Assembly: GCF_030553305.1 (NCBI RefSeq) | Contig: NZ_JARRAH010000001.1 | Coordinates: forward strand, 1,364,001 to 1,428,000 | Length of the DNA stretch: 64,000 nucleotides | Direction of reading: 5' to 3' | Source: Halomarina ordinaria | GTDB taxonomy: Archaea > Halobacteriota > Halobacteria > Halobacteriales > Haloarculaceae | The notes under the pieces: model-generated | What the model saw: the letters and a program-made list of their open reading frames with translations, nothing else | Told to the model about the DNA's origin: nothing | The model's database searches: none | In this document: in pieces, positions 7,647 through 16,669 of the stretch | How the letters are laid out: the number at the start of each line of letters is the position of its first letter | Position numbering within the stretch: the first letter of the stretch is position 1 | Position numbers and translations under genes: made by a program

Positions 7647-8768
7647 TCAGCGCACCGCGTCGGTCGCCCGCCGCATCCCCTCGATGGCCTCCTTCAGCGT
7701 CTCGACGCCGGCGGCGTAGGAGATGCGAGCGTAACCGGCGCCGTGTTCCCCGAACGCCTCGCCGGGGACGACGACGACGCCCTCGTCGATGACCGCCTGG
7801 GTCCACCCCTCGGGTACGCGTGGCATGGCGTAGAACGCCCCCTGCGGCGTGGGCGTGTCGAGGCCCATGTCGTCGAGGCCGTCGAGCAGGACGTCCCGGC
7901 GCTCCTCGAACGCCGAACGCATCTCCTCGACGACGTCCTGCGGGCCGGAGAGGGCGGCCTCTGCCGCGAACTGTGCCGGGGCACTGGCACAGGCCTGGAC
8001 GTACTGGTGGACGCGGAGCATGCGCTCGACCCGGCGCTCGCTGGCCGCCACCCAGCCCAGTCGCCACCCGGTCATCGAGTAGGTCTTCGAGCAGGCGTTC
8101 ACCACGACGACGTTGTCCGTCTCGGCGTAGCGCATGGGCGAGTGGTGCTCGCCGTCGAAGACGAGGCGCTCGTACACCTCGTCGGTGAGACAGAGCACGT
8201 CGTGGTCGTCGGCGATGCGCGCGAACTCGCGCATGTCGGCTTCCGATTGGACGGCACCCGTGGGGTTCGACGGCGAGTTGACGACGAAGACGGCGGTGTC
8301 GTCGGTGATGGCCGCCTCGACGGCCGCCGGGTCCATGGTGAGGTCGTCGCGCAGGCCGACGGGACGGGGGGTGCCGCCGGCGAGGAGGGTGAGCGCCTCG
8401 TAGGAGACGAAGCCGGGGTCGGGGTAGACGACCTCCTGGCCGGGGTCGACGTGCGCCTCGAGGGCGACGTGGAGCGCCTCGCTCCCGCCCGCGGTGGCGA
8501 TGAGGTGCTCCGGGTCGACCGAGAAGCCGTTGTCGCGGTCGTGTTTCGCGCTGATGGCCTCGCGGAGCGCGAGCGTCCCCTTGTTCGACGTGTAGGCGTC
8601 GCTCGCACCCGACTCGATGGCGTCGATGGCGGCCCGTTTCGCGTGCTCGGGCGTCGGGAAGTCCGGTTGGCCGAGGCCGAGGTTGATGGCGTCGGCCCCG
8701 GCGGCCTCGAACACCTCGCGGATTCCGCTGATGGAGATCTCCTCGACGCGGCCAGAGAACTCGGTCAT
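7647..8768 (-). CDS. class I PLP aminotransferase (aspartate aminotransferase family)
   Basis: 373 residues. Fold-type I aminotransferase transferring amino groups between amino acids and 2-oxo acids in the cytoplasm. Visible features are GLGQPDFPTP (31-40), the substrate-carboxylate region, NSPSNPTG (164-171) with the PLP-contacting Asn, and the Schiff-base lysine K228 in NACSKTYSMTGWRLGW. Length matches AspC-like enzymes. Substrate (aspartate, alanine or aromatic) cannot be fixed. The ATG at 8766-8768 fits the family start; the longer open frame upstream runs antisense-like through other genes and is rejected. A 50-residue gene lies 38 bases upstream. Confidence 0.93.
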   Translation of the reverse strand: MTEFSGRVEEISISGIREVFEAAGADAINLGLGQPDFPTPEHAKRAAIDAIESGASDAYTSNKGTLALREAISAKHDRDNGFSVDPEHLIATAGGSEALHVALEAHVDPGQEVVYPDPGFVSYEALTLLAGGTPRPVGLRDDLTMDPAAVEAAITDDTAVFVVNSPSNPTGAVQSEADMREFARIADDHDVLCLTDEVYERLVFDGEHHSPMRYAETDNVVVVNACSKTYSMTGWRLGWVAASERRVERMLRVHQYVQACASAPAQFAAEAALSGPQDVVEEMRSAFEERRDVLLDGLDDMGLDTPTPQGAFYAMPRVPEGWTQAVIDEGVVVVPGEAFGEHGAGYARISYAAGVETLKEAIEGMRRATDAVR

Positions 8769-8806
8769 ACGCCTACCGCGGTCCAGTGGAGCATAACTGT
8801 GGCGTG

Positions 8807-8959
8807 TCACGCCACCTCGGTCCCGTCGCGGAGGTCCGCGACGTACGTCTCCAGCGCGCTCATCGCCGCGTCGGCGTCCATGTAGCCGCGGTCGTACTCG
8901 TGGAACACCTCGTCGGTCCGACGGAAGAACGTCCGTAGCGCCTCGTCCGTGTCGGTCAT
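8807..8959 (-). CDS. 50-residue acidic helical protein
   Basis: ATG at 8957-8959 to TGA at 8807-8809. The sequence (starting MTDTDEALRTFFRRTDEVF and continuing with HEYDRGYMDADAAMSALETYV) forms two amphipathic helices with acidic faces, and third codon positions are nearly all G or C. It sits between the aminotransferase and a membrane protein gene on the same strand with short gaps, so it is probably part of that transcript. Role unknown; such small acidic proteins are conserved among haloarchaea. Confidence 0.65.
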   Translation of the reverse strand: MTDTDEALRTFFRRTDEVFHEYDRGYMDADAAMSALETYVADLRDGTEVA

Positions 8960-8989
8960 GTCGTACCCGTGGGTGCGCCGGGGCCTTAT

Positions 8990-10093
8990 TCACACCGGGA
9001 GGGCGACCCAGAGCACGACGGCGTTCGCGACGAGCACGGCCGCCAGTGCGACGAGCAACGCGCGCCGTCGCGGGCCGTCGAGACGGGTGGCCGCGACGCC
9101 GACCCCCAGCGCGAGGAACGCCGCCGCCGGGACGAGCGCGGTACCGCCGCCCCCCGAGAGGGCGACGGCGAGGAACCAGCCGCCGGGTGCGACCGCCCAG
9201 CGGTGCGCGCCCGTCGGTCGCGCCTCGCGCGCGAGCGCCGCGAGGCCGCCCGCGCCGACGACCGCGAGCGGGAACGCGACGCCGACGGCGGCGACCGTCG
9301 GTCCGAACCGTGCGAGGGCAGCACCGACCTCGACCGCCGAGAGGTCGCCCGCGACCCGGTCGACGACGACACCCGCGGTGCCCGCCGCGAGCAGGTGCGC
9401 GAGCGCGAACCCGGCGAGGCCGACGGTCCCCACGAAGTAGCCGAACAGCGCCTCGCGGTCGCGCCGGAGGAGGAGGGCGCCGGTCACCGGGAAGACGACG
9501 GCGGGGAGCCAGAGGCCGGCGGCGGCCGCGCCCGCGAACCCGGCGGCAGCGGGCGAGCGCTCGAACGCGAGGTGGAGACAGAGCAGGCCCGCGAGCAGCG
9601 CCGCGTAGGTCGCCGCGAAGCCGTAGAGGGGCCCGGCGGCGAACCCCGGGAGCGCGAACGGCGAGAGGCCGGCGGCGACGCTCGCGGTCCGGTCGCCGGT
9701 GAGCCGGTGTGCGAGCAGGGCGACGAGGACGACGCACCCGACACAGGCGCCGACCGAGAGGCCGACGCCGAGGAGGTAGGCGAGCGTCGGGTCCCCGCCG
9801 GCGACGACGGACAGGAGCGCCGCCGTCTGGTAGGCGACCGGCGCCAGCGCCGCCTCCCCGCCGAGCGAGAGCGGGTCGCCCCACGCGACGGTGGGACCGC
9901 CGACCCGCGCGGCGAGGTCTGACACCGTCGCCGGCGGACGGTCGACGCCGACCAGCACCCGCACGAACGCCAGCGTCTCTGCGAGGAACGCGACGGCGGC
10001 CAGCGCGACGACCCACCGCTCGCGGAGGCGGTCGGGGAGCCCCGCGACCCACGTCCCGACCGGCACGCCGACCGACCGGGAGGCGAGGCTCAC
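8990..10093 (-). CDS. polytopic membrane protein, glycosyltransferase-like topology
   Basis: 367 residues, about ten hydrophobic helices rich in Ala, Gly, Leu and Val. The N-terminal region (first loop containing WGDPLSLGGEAALAPVAYQ) and the array of spans resemble the membrane part of dolichol-linked sugar transferases or O-antigen-type proteins, but I see no clear catalytic Asp-Asp or Asp-Glu pair in the first loop, so the function is open. It starts at a GTG (10091-10093) that overlaps the stop of a 17-codon upstream reading frame. Confidence 0.7.
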   Translation of the reverse strand: MSLASRSVGVPVGTWVAGLPDRLRERWVVALAAVAFLAETLAFVRVLVGVDRPPATVSDLAARVGGPTVAWGDPLSLGGEAALAPVAYQTAALLSVVAGGDPTLAYLLGVGLSVGACVGCVVLVALLAHRLTGDRTASVAAGLSPFALPGFAAGPLYGFAATYAALLAGLLCLHLAFERSPAAAGFAGAAAAGLWLPAVVFPVTGALLLRRDREALFGYFVGTVGLAGFALAHLLAAGTAGVVVDRVAGDLSAVEVGAALARFGPTVAAVGVAFPLAVVGAGGLAALAREARPTGAHRWAVAPGGWFLAVALSGGGGTALVPAAAFLALGVGVAATRLDGPRRRALLVALAAVLVANAVVLWVALPV

Positions 10094-10143
10094 GGGACCA
10101 CCTCCGGCGACCCGCGCCCGGTTCCGGTCGAGAACAGTTCCAT
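10090..10143 (-). CDS. short upstream reading frame (17 residues), possible leader peptide
   Basis: ATG at 10141-10143, TGA at 10090-10092. Its stop overlaps the GTG start of the membrane-protein gene in a GTGA arrangement, the usual geometry for translational coupling. The only A/T-rich promoter-like stretch (about 10150-10180) lies upstream of this ATG, not near the GTG. It is too short to judge by codon use. Confidence 0.35.
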   Translation of the reverse strand: MELFSTGTGRGSPEVVP

Positions 10144-10285
10144 AATCGAGAGAGACACGATACTAGTTATTTGTTAGCTAGAGGATAGAACGCGGTAAGC
10201 GACGGGTAACGCGCCCCGCGGGACGCGGCGTGCGGTGACGGGTGCTGTGCGGTGCGAGGAGAACGCGAGCGTGGGTGACGCGACG

Positions 10286-12202
10286 TTACTTGAACCGGAA
10301 CGTCTCGAGGTTCTTCGGGGCGAAGGTGCGCATGTTGAACTCGTGATAGAGCGCCGAGGAGAGGTCCTGGACGCTCCCCTCGTCGCCGTGGACGCAGAGT
10401 ACCTTCTCCGGGCGGGGGTTCATCGTGCGCACGAAGTTCATCAGGCCGTTACGGTCGGCGTGGCCGGAGAAGCCGTCGACCGTCTCGACGTCGAGTTTCA
10501 GCGAGAGCGTGTTCGCGCGCCCGCCGCGGCCGTTCATCGGTATCTCGTCCCAGCCGTTCTGGATGCGCCGACCGAGCGTCCCCTGGGCCTGGTAGCCGAC
10601 GAACACCATCCGCGAGTCGGGGTCCGGCCCGACGTGTTCGAGCCACGACATGATGGGACCGCCGGTGACCATGCCGGAGGTCGAGAGGATGATACAGGGT
10701 TCGCCGTCGGCGACCTCCTGGCGCTCCTCCTCGCCGCGGTCGATGTGGTTGAACTGCGGCGAGAGGAAGGGGTTCTCGTCGTCGTGGAAGATGCGGTCGC
10801 GGAGGTCGTCGCGGAGGTACTCGGGGTAGGTCGTGTGGATGGCCGTCGCCTCCCAGATCATCCCGTCGAGGTGGACGGGCATCTCCGGAATCTTGCCGGT
10901 GCGCATCGCCTCCTCGATGACGAGCATGATCTCCTGGGACCGACCCACGGCGAAGGCGGGGATGAGGACCTTCCCGCCACGGTCGTAGGTCTCGTTGATG
11001 ACCTCGACGAGTTTGCGCTCGGAGTCCTCCTGGTCGGTCTGGTAGTCGTTGCGCCCGCCGTAGGTCGACTCCAGGACGAGCGTCTCGACGCGGGGGAACT
11101 CGTTGACCGCGCCGTTGAACAGGCGGGTGTCGGTGTAGTGGATGTCGCCGGAGAACGCGACGTTGTAGAGGCCGTCGCCGATGTGGAAGTGGCTCACCGC
11201 CGACCCGAGGATGTGGCCCGCGTTGTGGAAGGTGAGCTTCACGTCCGGCGCGATGTCGGTGACGTCGCCGTACTCCAGCGGGATGCAGTGCTTGATGGCC
11301 TCGCGCACCATCTCGGACTCGTAGGGCGGCGCGCGGCCCTCCTTGGCCGCCACGTCGAGGTAGTCGAGCGTCAGCAGGCCCATCAGGTCGCGCGTCGGTT
11401 CGGTGCAGTAGATGGGGCCGTCGTAGCCGTACTTGAACAGGAGGGGGACGAGCGCGGAGTGGTCGAGGTGGGCGTGGGTCAGCACGACCGCGTCGAGGGA
11501 GGCCGCGCCCGACCCGAGCGCCTCGGGCACCTGGAGGTACGGGACGTCGTCGGAGCCGGGTTTGTCGCCGCAGTCGACGAGGATGCGCGTCTCCGGCGTC
11601 GAGAGGATGAACGAGGCGCGCCCGACCTCCCGACAGCAGCCGAGCGTCGAGATGCGCACCCACTCGTCGTCGGACATCTCGCGGCGGTGAATCTGGCGAC
11701 CGACGCGTTCGAGGATGTCCCGCCGGTCGTCGCGCTCCTGTTTCAGGAAGTTGCGCACGTTCGAGACCGTCGAGGACTCGATGGGCGGGGTGCGGACCAC
11801 CTCGGGGGTCCAGCCGATACGCTTCGTTATCTCGCGGAGGGTCGAGCCGTGGCGACCGATGACCATACCGGGTTTCTGGGCCTCGATGACCACCTCGCCG
11901 GTGTCCGCGTGGAAGTCGAGGTCGGTGACCCCCGCCTCCTCCGGGATGACGCCGCGGATCTGCTCCTCGGCGTCGGCGGGTCGCGACAGGACGTCCGGGT
12001 CCGGCCGGACGGTGATTCGCTTGCGGAGCTTCCCCGCGAGCGTTCGAACGAGGTCACCGTTCTGCGCGAACCGCTTGGGGTCTCGCGTGTAGATGACCAG
12101 TTCCGGTCCCTCGTAGGTGACGTCGGAGATCGAGATGTCGTTGGGGACCTCTTCGGTAATCTCTGCCTTCAGCGCGTCGAGTTGCTTCTCTACCGTACTC
12201 AT
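10286..12202 (-). CDS. beta-CASP ribonuclease aCPSF1 (transcription termination factor)
   Basis: 638 residues, full length for archaeal CPSF1/FttA. Two KH-type RNA-binding domains fill residues 1-140, the second with the IGRHG loop (115-119). The metallo-beta-lactamase core follows with zinc ligands THAHLDH (H243, H245, D247, H248) and later NAGHILGSA and SGDIHYT. The beta-CASP domain and the C-terminal DGFSGHADR and CVHGDE motifs complete the active site. The enzyme cleaves nascent transcripts 3' of genes and drives archaeal transcription termination. It is a single gene with a divergent neighbour. The C-terminal tail (NLETFRF) contributes to dimerisation in homologues. Confidence 0.95.
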   Translation of the reverse strand: MSTVEKQLDALKAEITEEVPNDISISDVTYEGPELVIYTRDPKRFAQNGDLVRTLAGKLRKRITVRPDPDVLSRPADAEEQIRGVIPEEAGVTDLDFHADTGEVVIEAQKPGMVIGRHGSTLREITKRIGWTPEVVRTPPIESSTVSNVRNFLKQERDDRRDILERVGRQIHRREMSDDEWVRISTLGCCREVGRASFILSTPETRILVDCGDKPGSDDVPYLQVPEALGSGAASLDAVVLTHAHLDHSALVPLLFKYGYDGPIYCTEPTRDLMGLLTLDYLDVAAKEGRAPPYESEMVREAIKHCIPLEYGDVTDIAPDVKLTFHNAGHILGSAVSHFHIGDGLYNVAFSGDIHYTDTRLFNGAVNEFPRVETLVLESTYGGRNDYQTDQEDSERKLVEVINETYDRGGKVLIPAFAVGRSQEIMLVIEEAMRTGKIPEMPVHLDGMIWEATAIHTTYPEYLRDDLRDRIFHDDENPFLSPQFNHIDRGEEERQEVADGEPCIILSTSGMVTGGPIMSWLEHVGPDPDSRMVFVGYQAQGTLGRRIQNGWDEIPMNGRGGRANTLSLKLDVETVDGFSGHADRNGLMNFVRTMNPRPEKVLCVHGDEGSVQDLSSALYHEFNMRTFAPKNLETFRFK

Positions 12203-12367
12203 AACTCACTCGAGAGGGCGGGGTTCCGGCGTACGCCACACCCGGACGCTCCCCGGCGACGCGCCGGGAACGAACCAGCGTCGGGTTGTAACAGTACGTC
12301 ATGCTAGGTGACTCGTGCCGCGGTCACGGCCCGGAAAACCCGCGTTATCTGGGCATATACCACCATC

Positions 12368-12377
12368 ATTATAAAAG
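12368..12377 (+). promoter_or_regulatory. TATA box upstream of the 159-residue hypothetical
   Basis: ATTATAAAAG is the clearest archaeal TATA box in the divergent aCPSF1 spacer. It is centred about 45 bases before the ATG at 12418, implying a short leader of about 20 bases, and a G-rich stretch (GGGGGG) just before the ATG could pair with 16S rRNA. Confidence 0.6.
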
Positions 12378-12417
12378 CCTTCGCAAAGGCCACGTCCCCG
12401 CGACGCGCACGGGGGGT

Positions 12418-12897
12418 ATGGACCTCGACCTGACGCCCGAGCGCGTCCGAGCGGAGTACGAGTTCGTCCGCGAACGCCCCATCGCCCCCTTCATCACCGA
12501 GGTGCGACGGTCGCTCGGCGAGGCGTTCGACACCGAGGTAGCACCCGTCGACGACGAACAGTACCGCACGGAGGTGGACACCGTCTTCGCGGACGGCGAC
12601 CGCGCGGTGAACGCGGCGGCGCTCGTCGCGATGCTTCGCGCCCTCGACGTCGCCGGCGACTACCCAGGGTTCGTCGTCGACGAGTTCCTCGGGCGCGAAC
12701 TGGCGAGCACCATCGCGGGCGGCCAGCCCCTCGCGCTGCTCGCGGAGGCCACCTTCCACTACGCGGACATCCACCACCACAACGACGAGGGGGGCGCGGG
12801 CCTCGACGACCTCGACGCGGCGCTCGCGGCGGGGTTCCAGACCCGGCTGCCGGGATGGTCGTGGACCGAGAGCGAGAGCCCGTTCGCCGTCCGGTGA
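12418..12897 (+). CDS. haloarchaeal hypothetical protein
   Basis: 159 residues, soluble, acidic and helical. It contains a histidine cluster FHYADIHHHN (around residue 120) that could bind a metal, and an ALVAMLRALDVAGDYPGFVVDEFLGREL helix region. No recognised family. The ATG at 12418 is preferred over upstream starts because it follows a strong TATA box and a G-rich ribosome-binding stretch. It is divergent from aCPSF1 and followed 52 bases later by azlC. Confidence 0.7.
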   Translation: MDLDLTPERVRAEYEFVRERPIAPFITEVRRSLGEAFDTEVAPVDDEQYRTEVDTVFADGDRAVNAAALVAMLRALDVAGDYPGFVVDEFLGRELASTIAGGQPLALLAEATFHYADIHHHNDEGGAGLDDLDAALAAGFQTRLPGWSWTESESPFAVR

Positions 12898-12949
12898 GCC
12901 TCTGGCGCCGAACCGAACCGGATTTCTCGCCCATCGCTCTACCCCCAGT

Positions 12950-13645
12950 ATGACCTCGCTAGCGCGGCGCGCGTCGTTCCTCGCGGGCGCGCGGGCCGTC
13001 GCCCCCATCATGGTCGGCATCGTGCCGTTCGGCCTGCTCGCCGGCGCGACGGCCGTCGCGGTGGGCATCGACCCCCTCCAGGCCGTCGGCATGTCGGTGT
13101 TCATCTTCGCCGGCGCCTCCCAGCTGGCGGCCATCGACCTCGTGGGCGGCGACGCGCCCGCCGTCGTCGTCGTGGCGACGGTGCTCATCATCAACCTCCG
13201 CATGAGCATGTACAGCGCGTCGCTCGCGCCCTACTTCGACCGTCTGCGAACGCTCGCGCGCGTCCCGCTCGCCTACCTGCTCACCGACCAGGCGTACGCG
13301 CTCGCCGTGACGCGCTTCGGCGAGGAGGAGGGACCGCGCTCGCGGACGTGGTACTACCTCGGCGCGGCCCTCCCGCTGTGGGTCGTCTGGCAACTGTGTA
13401 CGGTCGTCGGCATCGTCGCGGGCGCGGCCGTCCCCGAGTCGATACCCATCGACTTCGCCGTCCCACTGACGTTCCTCGCGCTGCTCGTCCCGGCCATCGA
13501 GGGACGCGCGACGGCGGCGGCCGCGGCCGTCGGCGGCGGGGTGGCCGTCGTCGGGGCGGGCCTCCCGTTCAACCTCGGCCTCGTCGTGGGCGCGCTCTGC
13601 GGTATCGCCGGCGGGATGGTCGCAGACGGGGTGGGTGACGAGTGA
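12950..13645 (+). CDS. azlC: AzlC-family branched-chain amino acid export permease
   Basis: 231 residues with about seven to eight hydrophobic spans. The sequence shows the family's conserved early helices (GIVPFGLLAGATAVAVGI and FIFAGASQLAAIDL). AzlC works with the small partner AzlD to export branched-chain amino acids. The partner starts inside this gene's stop (GTGA overlap at 13642), so the two are translationally coupled. Confidence 0.9.
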   Translation: MTSLARRASFLAGARAVAPIMVGIVPFGLLAGATAVAVGIDPLQAVGMSVFIFAGASQLAAIDLVGGDAPAVVVVATVLIINLRMSMYSASLAPYFDRLRTLARVPLAYLLTDQAYALAVTRFGEEEGPRSRTWYYLGAALPLWVVWQLCTVVGIVAGAAVPESIPIDFAVPLTFLALLVPAIEGRATAAAAAVGGGVAVVGAGLPFNLGLVVGALCGIAGGMVADGVGDE

Positions 13646-13965
13646 GCCTCGCCGGTCTCGACCTCTGGCTGGTCATCCTCGCGGCGGGGCTCGGGACGTT
13701 CCTCATCCGCCTCTCGTTCTTCCTGCTGTTCGAGCGCGTCGACACGGTCCCGACGCGCGTCCGGTGGGCGCTGTCGTTCGTCCCGCCGGCGGTGCTGGCG
13801 GCGCTGGTCGCACCCGACATCGTCGCGCTCTCGCCGGAGTCGTTCTCGCCGGCGCGTCTGCTGGCGGGCCTGTTCGCCGTCGCCGTCGCCTGGCGCACCG
13901 AGAGCGTCCTCGCCACCATCGTCTCCGGACTCGTCGCGCTGGTGGTGTTCCAGACGGTCCTCTGA
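13642..13965 (+). CDS. azlD: AzlD-family small membrane partner of AzlC
   Basis: 107 residues with four hydrophobic segments. The N-terminus (LVILAAGLGTFLIRLSFFLL) carries the G-x-x-T-F-x-x-R pattern characteristic of AzlD. It starts at a GTG overlapping the azlC stop by four bases. Nothing is visible in 13966-14087 except a convergent gene end. Confidence 0.88.
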   Translation: MSLAGLDLWLVILAAGLGTFLIRLSFFLLFERVDTVPTRVRWALSFVPPAVLAALVAPDIVALSPESFSPARLLAGLFAVAVAWRTESVLATIVSGLVALVVFQTVL

Positions 13966-14087
13966 GCGCGACCGCTCCGTCACCCGTCGGTCGCCGCACG
14001 AGGCACGCTCCGTCCGTGTCCGTCGTCGCCGAAAAACCGACGCCGTCACCGCGTCCGTTCGACCGCCCGACGCCGCGAGGGGACGGG

Positions 14088-14798
14088 TCAGTTCCCGTCG
14101 ACGTCGACGTCGTCGCCGTCGCTCTCGACGTGGAAGCCGTCCGTGCCCTCGACGTCGAGGTAGTCGCCGTCCTGCTCGATGGTGACGTCGCCGTCGTCGA
14201 ACTCGACGCCGCCCTCGCCGTCGCTCTCGAACTCGACGTCGTCTCCGTCGACCTCCAGGCCGTCGTCGTCCTCCTCGATGTCGAGGCCGTCGCTCTCGAC
14301 GTCGGTGCTGTCGGCGTCGAGTTCGATGTCGACCGGGCCGCTCGCGCTCTCGAAGTCGAGGTCGCCGTCGGCGTCACGGTCGTAGTCCACGTCCTCGGTC
14401 TCGACCTCGCTGTGGTCGTCGTCTTGCTCGATATCGAGGTCGTCGCTCTCGAGCGACACCTCGCTCCCGTCGTCGCTGGTCTCGAAGTCGAGGTCGTTCT
14501 CCGTGCTCTGCACCTCGAGGTCGCCGTCGGCGTCGTGGTGTATCTGCCGACCGTCGCCCTCGACGTCGATACCCTCGTCCGTCTCCTCGACGTCGATACC
14601 CTCGTCGTCACCGTTTTCGTTCGCCCCGTCGTTCCCGTTCTCGTCGTCCGCGTTCGCGTCGTTCCCGTTCGCTCCGTCGCCCGTGGGTTCGTCGGCGCCC
14701 TGACCGGCCAGCGCACCCATGGAACCGACCACGAGCCCGATCACGACGAGAACGACCGCTACGGAGACGAGCGCACGTCTCGCATCACTTCGTGGCAT
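14088..14798 (-). CDS. exported, extremely acidic repeat protein (predicted beta-solenoid)
   Basis: 236 residues. A positively charged start and one hydrophobic stretch (about 9-31) form a signal peptide or anchor. A Gly/Asn/Asp linker (about 33-65) leads to about 165 residues where short strands alternate with Asp/Gly turns, in units such as DLDFE, DLDIE, DDVEFE, GVEFD, DVTIE, YLDVE and FHVESD. The alternation of hydrophobic and acidic residues looks like a beta-roll or beta-helix, perhaps binding cations. Almost no positive charge and no cysteine. I know no name for it. It is a single gene convergent with azlD; upstream 14799-14990 holds only divergent promoters. Confidence 0.72.
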   Translation of the reverse strand: MPRSDARRALVSVAVVLVVIGLVVGSMGALAGQGADEPTGDGANGNDANADDENGNDGANENGDDEGIDVEETDEGIDVEGDGRQIHHDADGDLEVQSTENDLDFETSDDGSEVSLESDDLDIEQDDDHSEVETEDVDYDRDADGDLDFESASGPVDIELDADSTDVESDGLDIEEDDDGLEVDGDDVEFESDGEGGVEFDDGDVTIEQDGDYLDVEGTDGFHVESDGDDVDVDGN

Positions 14799-14990
14799 GG
14801 TTGATTCGCCCTGCTCTCTACGAGAGACGTGTGACTCTTGGCCGACCGAGCGCGTGTAGTAGCGACCTAATCAGTTAGTCCGGGCCGACCCGACGTGGTT
14901 AGGCCCCGCCCGGCGGTCGACGGTGCTCGGGTGCGCGAGGGCGTGTCGGCATCACGTCGGACTTAAGCCCACCCTGCGACACCTACCGGT

Positions 14991-16445
14991 ATGAGCGGCG
15001 AACAGGAACTCGGCATCACCGAGTCCAAGGAGCACAACCCCGGCGACTGGTACGCCGAGGTCGTCCAGAAGGCCGGCCTCGCGGACTACGCGCCGATGGG
15101 CGGGTTCATCGTGACGCGACCGCGCGGCTACGCGCTGTGGGAGGGCATCCAGTCCGCCCTCGACGGCTGGTTCAAGGAGACGGGCGTACAGAACGCCTAC
15201 TTCCCGCTGTTCATTCCCGAGAGCTACCTCGAACGCGAGAAGGACGTCGTCGAGGGGTTCGACCCCGAGGTGGCGTGGGTCACCCAGGGCGGCTACGAGG
15301 AACTCGAGGAGCGCCTCGCGGTCCGGCCCACCAGCGAGTCCATCATCACGCCGTTCATCGCCCGGTGGGTGCGCAGCCACCGCGACCTGCCCCTGCGCGT
15401 GAACCAGTGGTGCTCGGTCGTGCGCTGGGAGGCGACCGACACGAAGCCCTTCTTCCGGACGAAGGAGTTCCTCTGGCAGGAGGGCCACACCGCCCACCGC
15501 GACCACGAGGACGCCTGGGCGGAGACGATGCGCCGCCTCGACCAGTACGAGCGCCTCTACACGGACGTCCTCGCCATGCCCGTCCTCCGTGGACAGAAGC
15601 CCGCCCACGACAAGTTCCCCGGCGCCGACACCACCACCACCGTCGAGGCGCTCATGCCCGACGGGAAGTCCGTCCAGGCCGGCACCAGCCACCACCTCGG
15701 TACCTCCTTCGCGGAGGCCTACGACGTCACCTACGCCGACGAGGACGAGGAGGAACAGCTGGCGCACACCACCTCGTGGGGCGTCTCCTGGCGCGCGCTG
15801 GGCGCGCTCGTCATGACCCACTCGGACGACCAGGGACTGGTGCTGCCGCCCACCATCGCCCCCACGCAGGTCGTCTGCGTCCCCATCTGGCAGGAGGACA
15901 CCCGCGAGGAGGTCCTCGACTACTGTGGGGAACTCGTCGACGACCTGGAGGCCGCCGGCGTGCGCGTCGACCTCGACGACCGCGACGAGCGCAACCCCGG
16001 CTTCAAGTTCAACGAGTGGGAGCTGAAGGGCGTCCCCCTCCGCATCGAGGTCGGACCGAACGAGGTCAGCGACGGGGAGGTGACGCTCGTCCACCGCCCC
16101 GACGGCGAGACCGAGGTCGCCGACCGCGACGACCTGGAGGGGGCGGTCGAGGAGGCGCTCGACACCGTCTACGCGAAGCTCTACGCCGCCGCCGAGGAGA
16201 CCCTGGAGTCGAACGTCCGCGAGGCGGAGAGCCGCGACGAGATACTGGGCACCATCGGCCGGCACGGGGGCTACGTCGAGACCGGCTGGTGCGGCGAGGA
16301 GTCCTGCGAGGCGGAGATAAAGGAGCAGATCGCGGCCGAGATAGTCATGGTTCCCCTCGACGACGAGGAGCCGCCCGTCCACGACGAGTGTGGGGTCTGC
16401 GGGGAGACGGCCGAGCGGACGGCCTACTTCGCGCGCACCTACTGA
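14991..16445 (+). CDS. proS: prolyl-tRNA synthetase (archaeal/eukaryotic type)
   Basis: 484 residues. Class II synthetase charging tRNA-Pro with proline. Motif 2 elements are visible (VVRWE, then FRTKEFLWQEGHTAH), as is the motif 3 region after SHHLGTSFAEAYDV. An anticodon-binding domain begins near residue 285 (VCVPIW). A C-terminal zinc-binding extension follows with cysteines in WCGEESC and CGVCG, diagnostic of the archaeal/eukaryotic form rather than the bacterial one with an editing domain. The ATG at 14991 follows a weak TTAA-containing box at about 14955. Confidence 0.96.
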   Translation: MSGEQELGITESKEHNPGDWYAEVVQKAGLADYAPMGGFIVTRPRGYALWEGIQSALDGWFKETGVQNAYFPLFIPESYLEREKDVVEGFDPEVAWVTQGGYEELEERLAVRPTSESIITPFIARWVRSHRDLPLRVNQWCSVVRWEATDTKPFFRTKEFLWQEGHTAHRDHEDAWAETMRRLDQYERLYTDVLAMPVLRGQKPAHDKFPGADTTTTVEALMPDGKSVQAGTSHHLGTSFAEAYDVTYADEDEEEQLAHTTSWGVSWRALGALVMTHSDDQGLVLPPTIAPTQVVCVPIWQEDTREEVLDYCGELVDDLEAAGVRVDLDDRDERNPGFKFNEWELKGVPLRIEVGPNEVSDGEVTLVHRPDGETEVADRDDLEGAVEEALDTVYAKLYAAAEETLESNVREAESRDEILGTIGRHGGYVETGWCGEESCEAEIKEQIAAEIVMVPLDDEEPPVHDECGVCGETAERTAYFARTY

Positions 16446-16587
16446 CTGGACGAACGTGAGGTCGAACGCGCTTCACTGACGAACGTCACGACGAAGTCGC
16501 GTTCCGAACGATTTTTCCACCGGTCCGAGGCGGTTCGACGTACCGTCTTTCCAGTTCGCACGAGGACCTTTACGACACCCACCCGAT

Positions 16588-16604
16588 TTAATATGACTTA
16601 ATAT
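16588..16604 (+). promoter_or_regulatory. double TTAATAT promoter element of gltB
   Basis: Two TTAATAT heptamers at 16588-16594 and 16598-16604 are separated by GAC, so they repeat with a ten-base period. They are the most A/T-rich stretch in the 224-base gap before gltB. One copy can serve as TATA box for a start near 16625-16630, leaving a leader of about 40 bases. The second may be a regulator site or alternative TATA box. Confidence 0.5.
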
Positions 16605-16669
16605 AGCATAAACAGAGGGATACCCCCTTGAGCAGAACTCTCATACGATGGGATTACTGCAGGTATGGT

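Noticed and set aside
8769-10052. N-terminal extension of the aminotransferase
   Set aside because: The upstream part is arginine/glycine-rich, crosses two other genes and adds 428 residues before the normal family start.
10235-12307. A 690-codon plus-strand open frame
   Set aside because: Exact antisense of aCPSF1, which has clear catalytic motifs; composition is Val/Asp/Arg-biased as expected of a mirrored coding strand.
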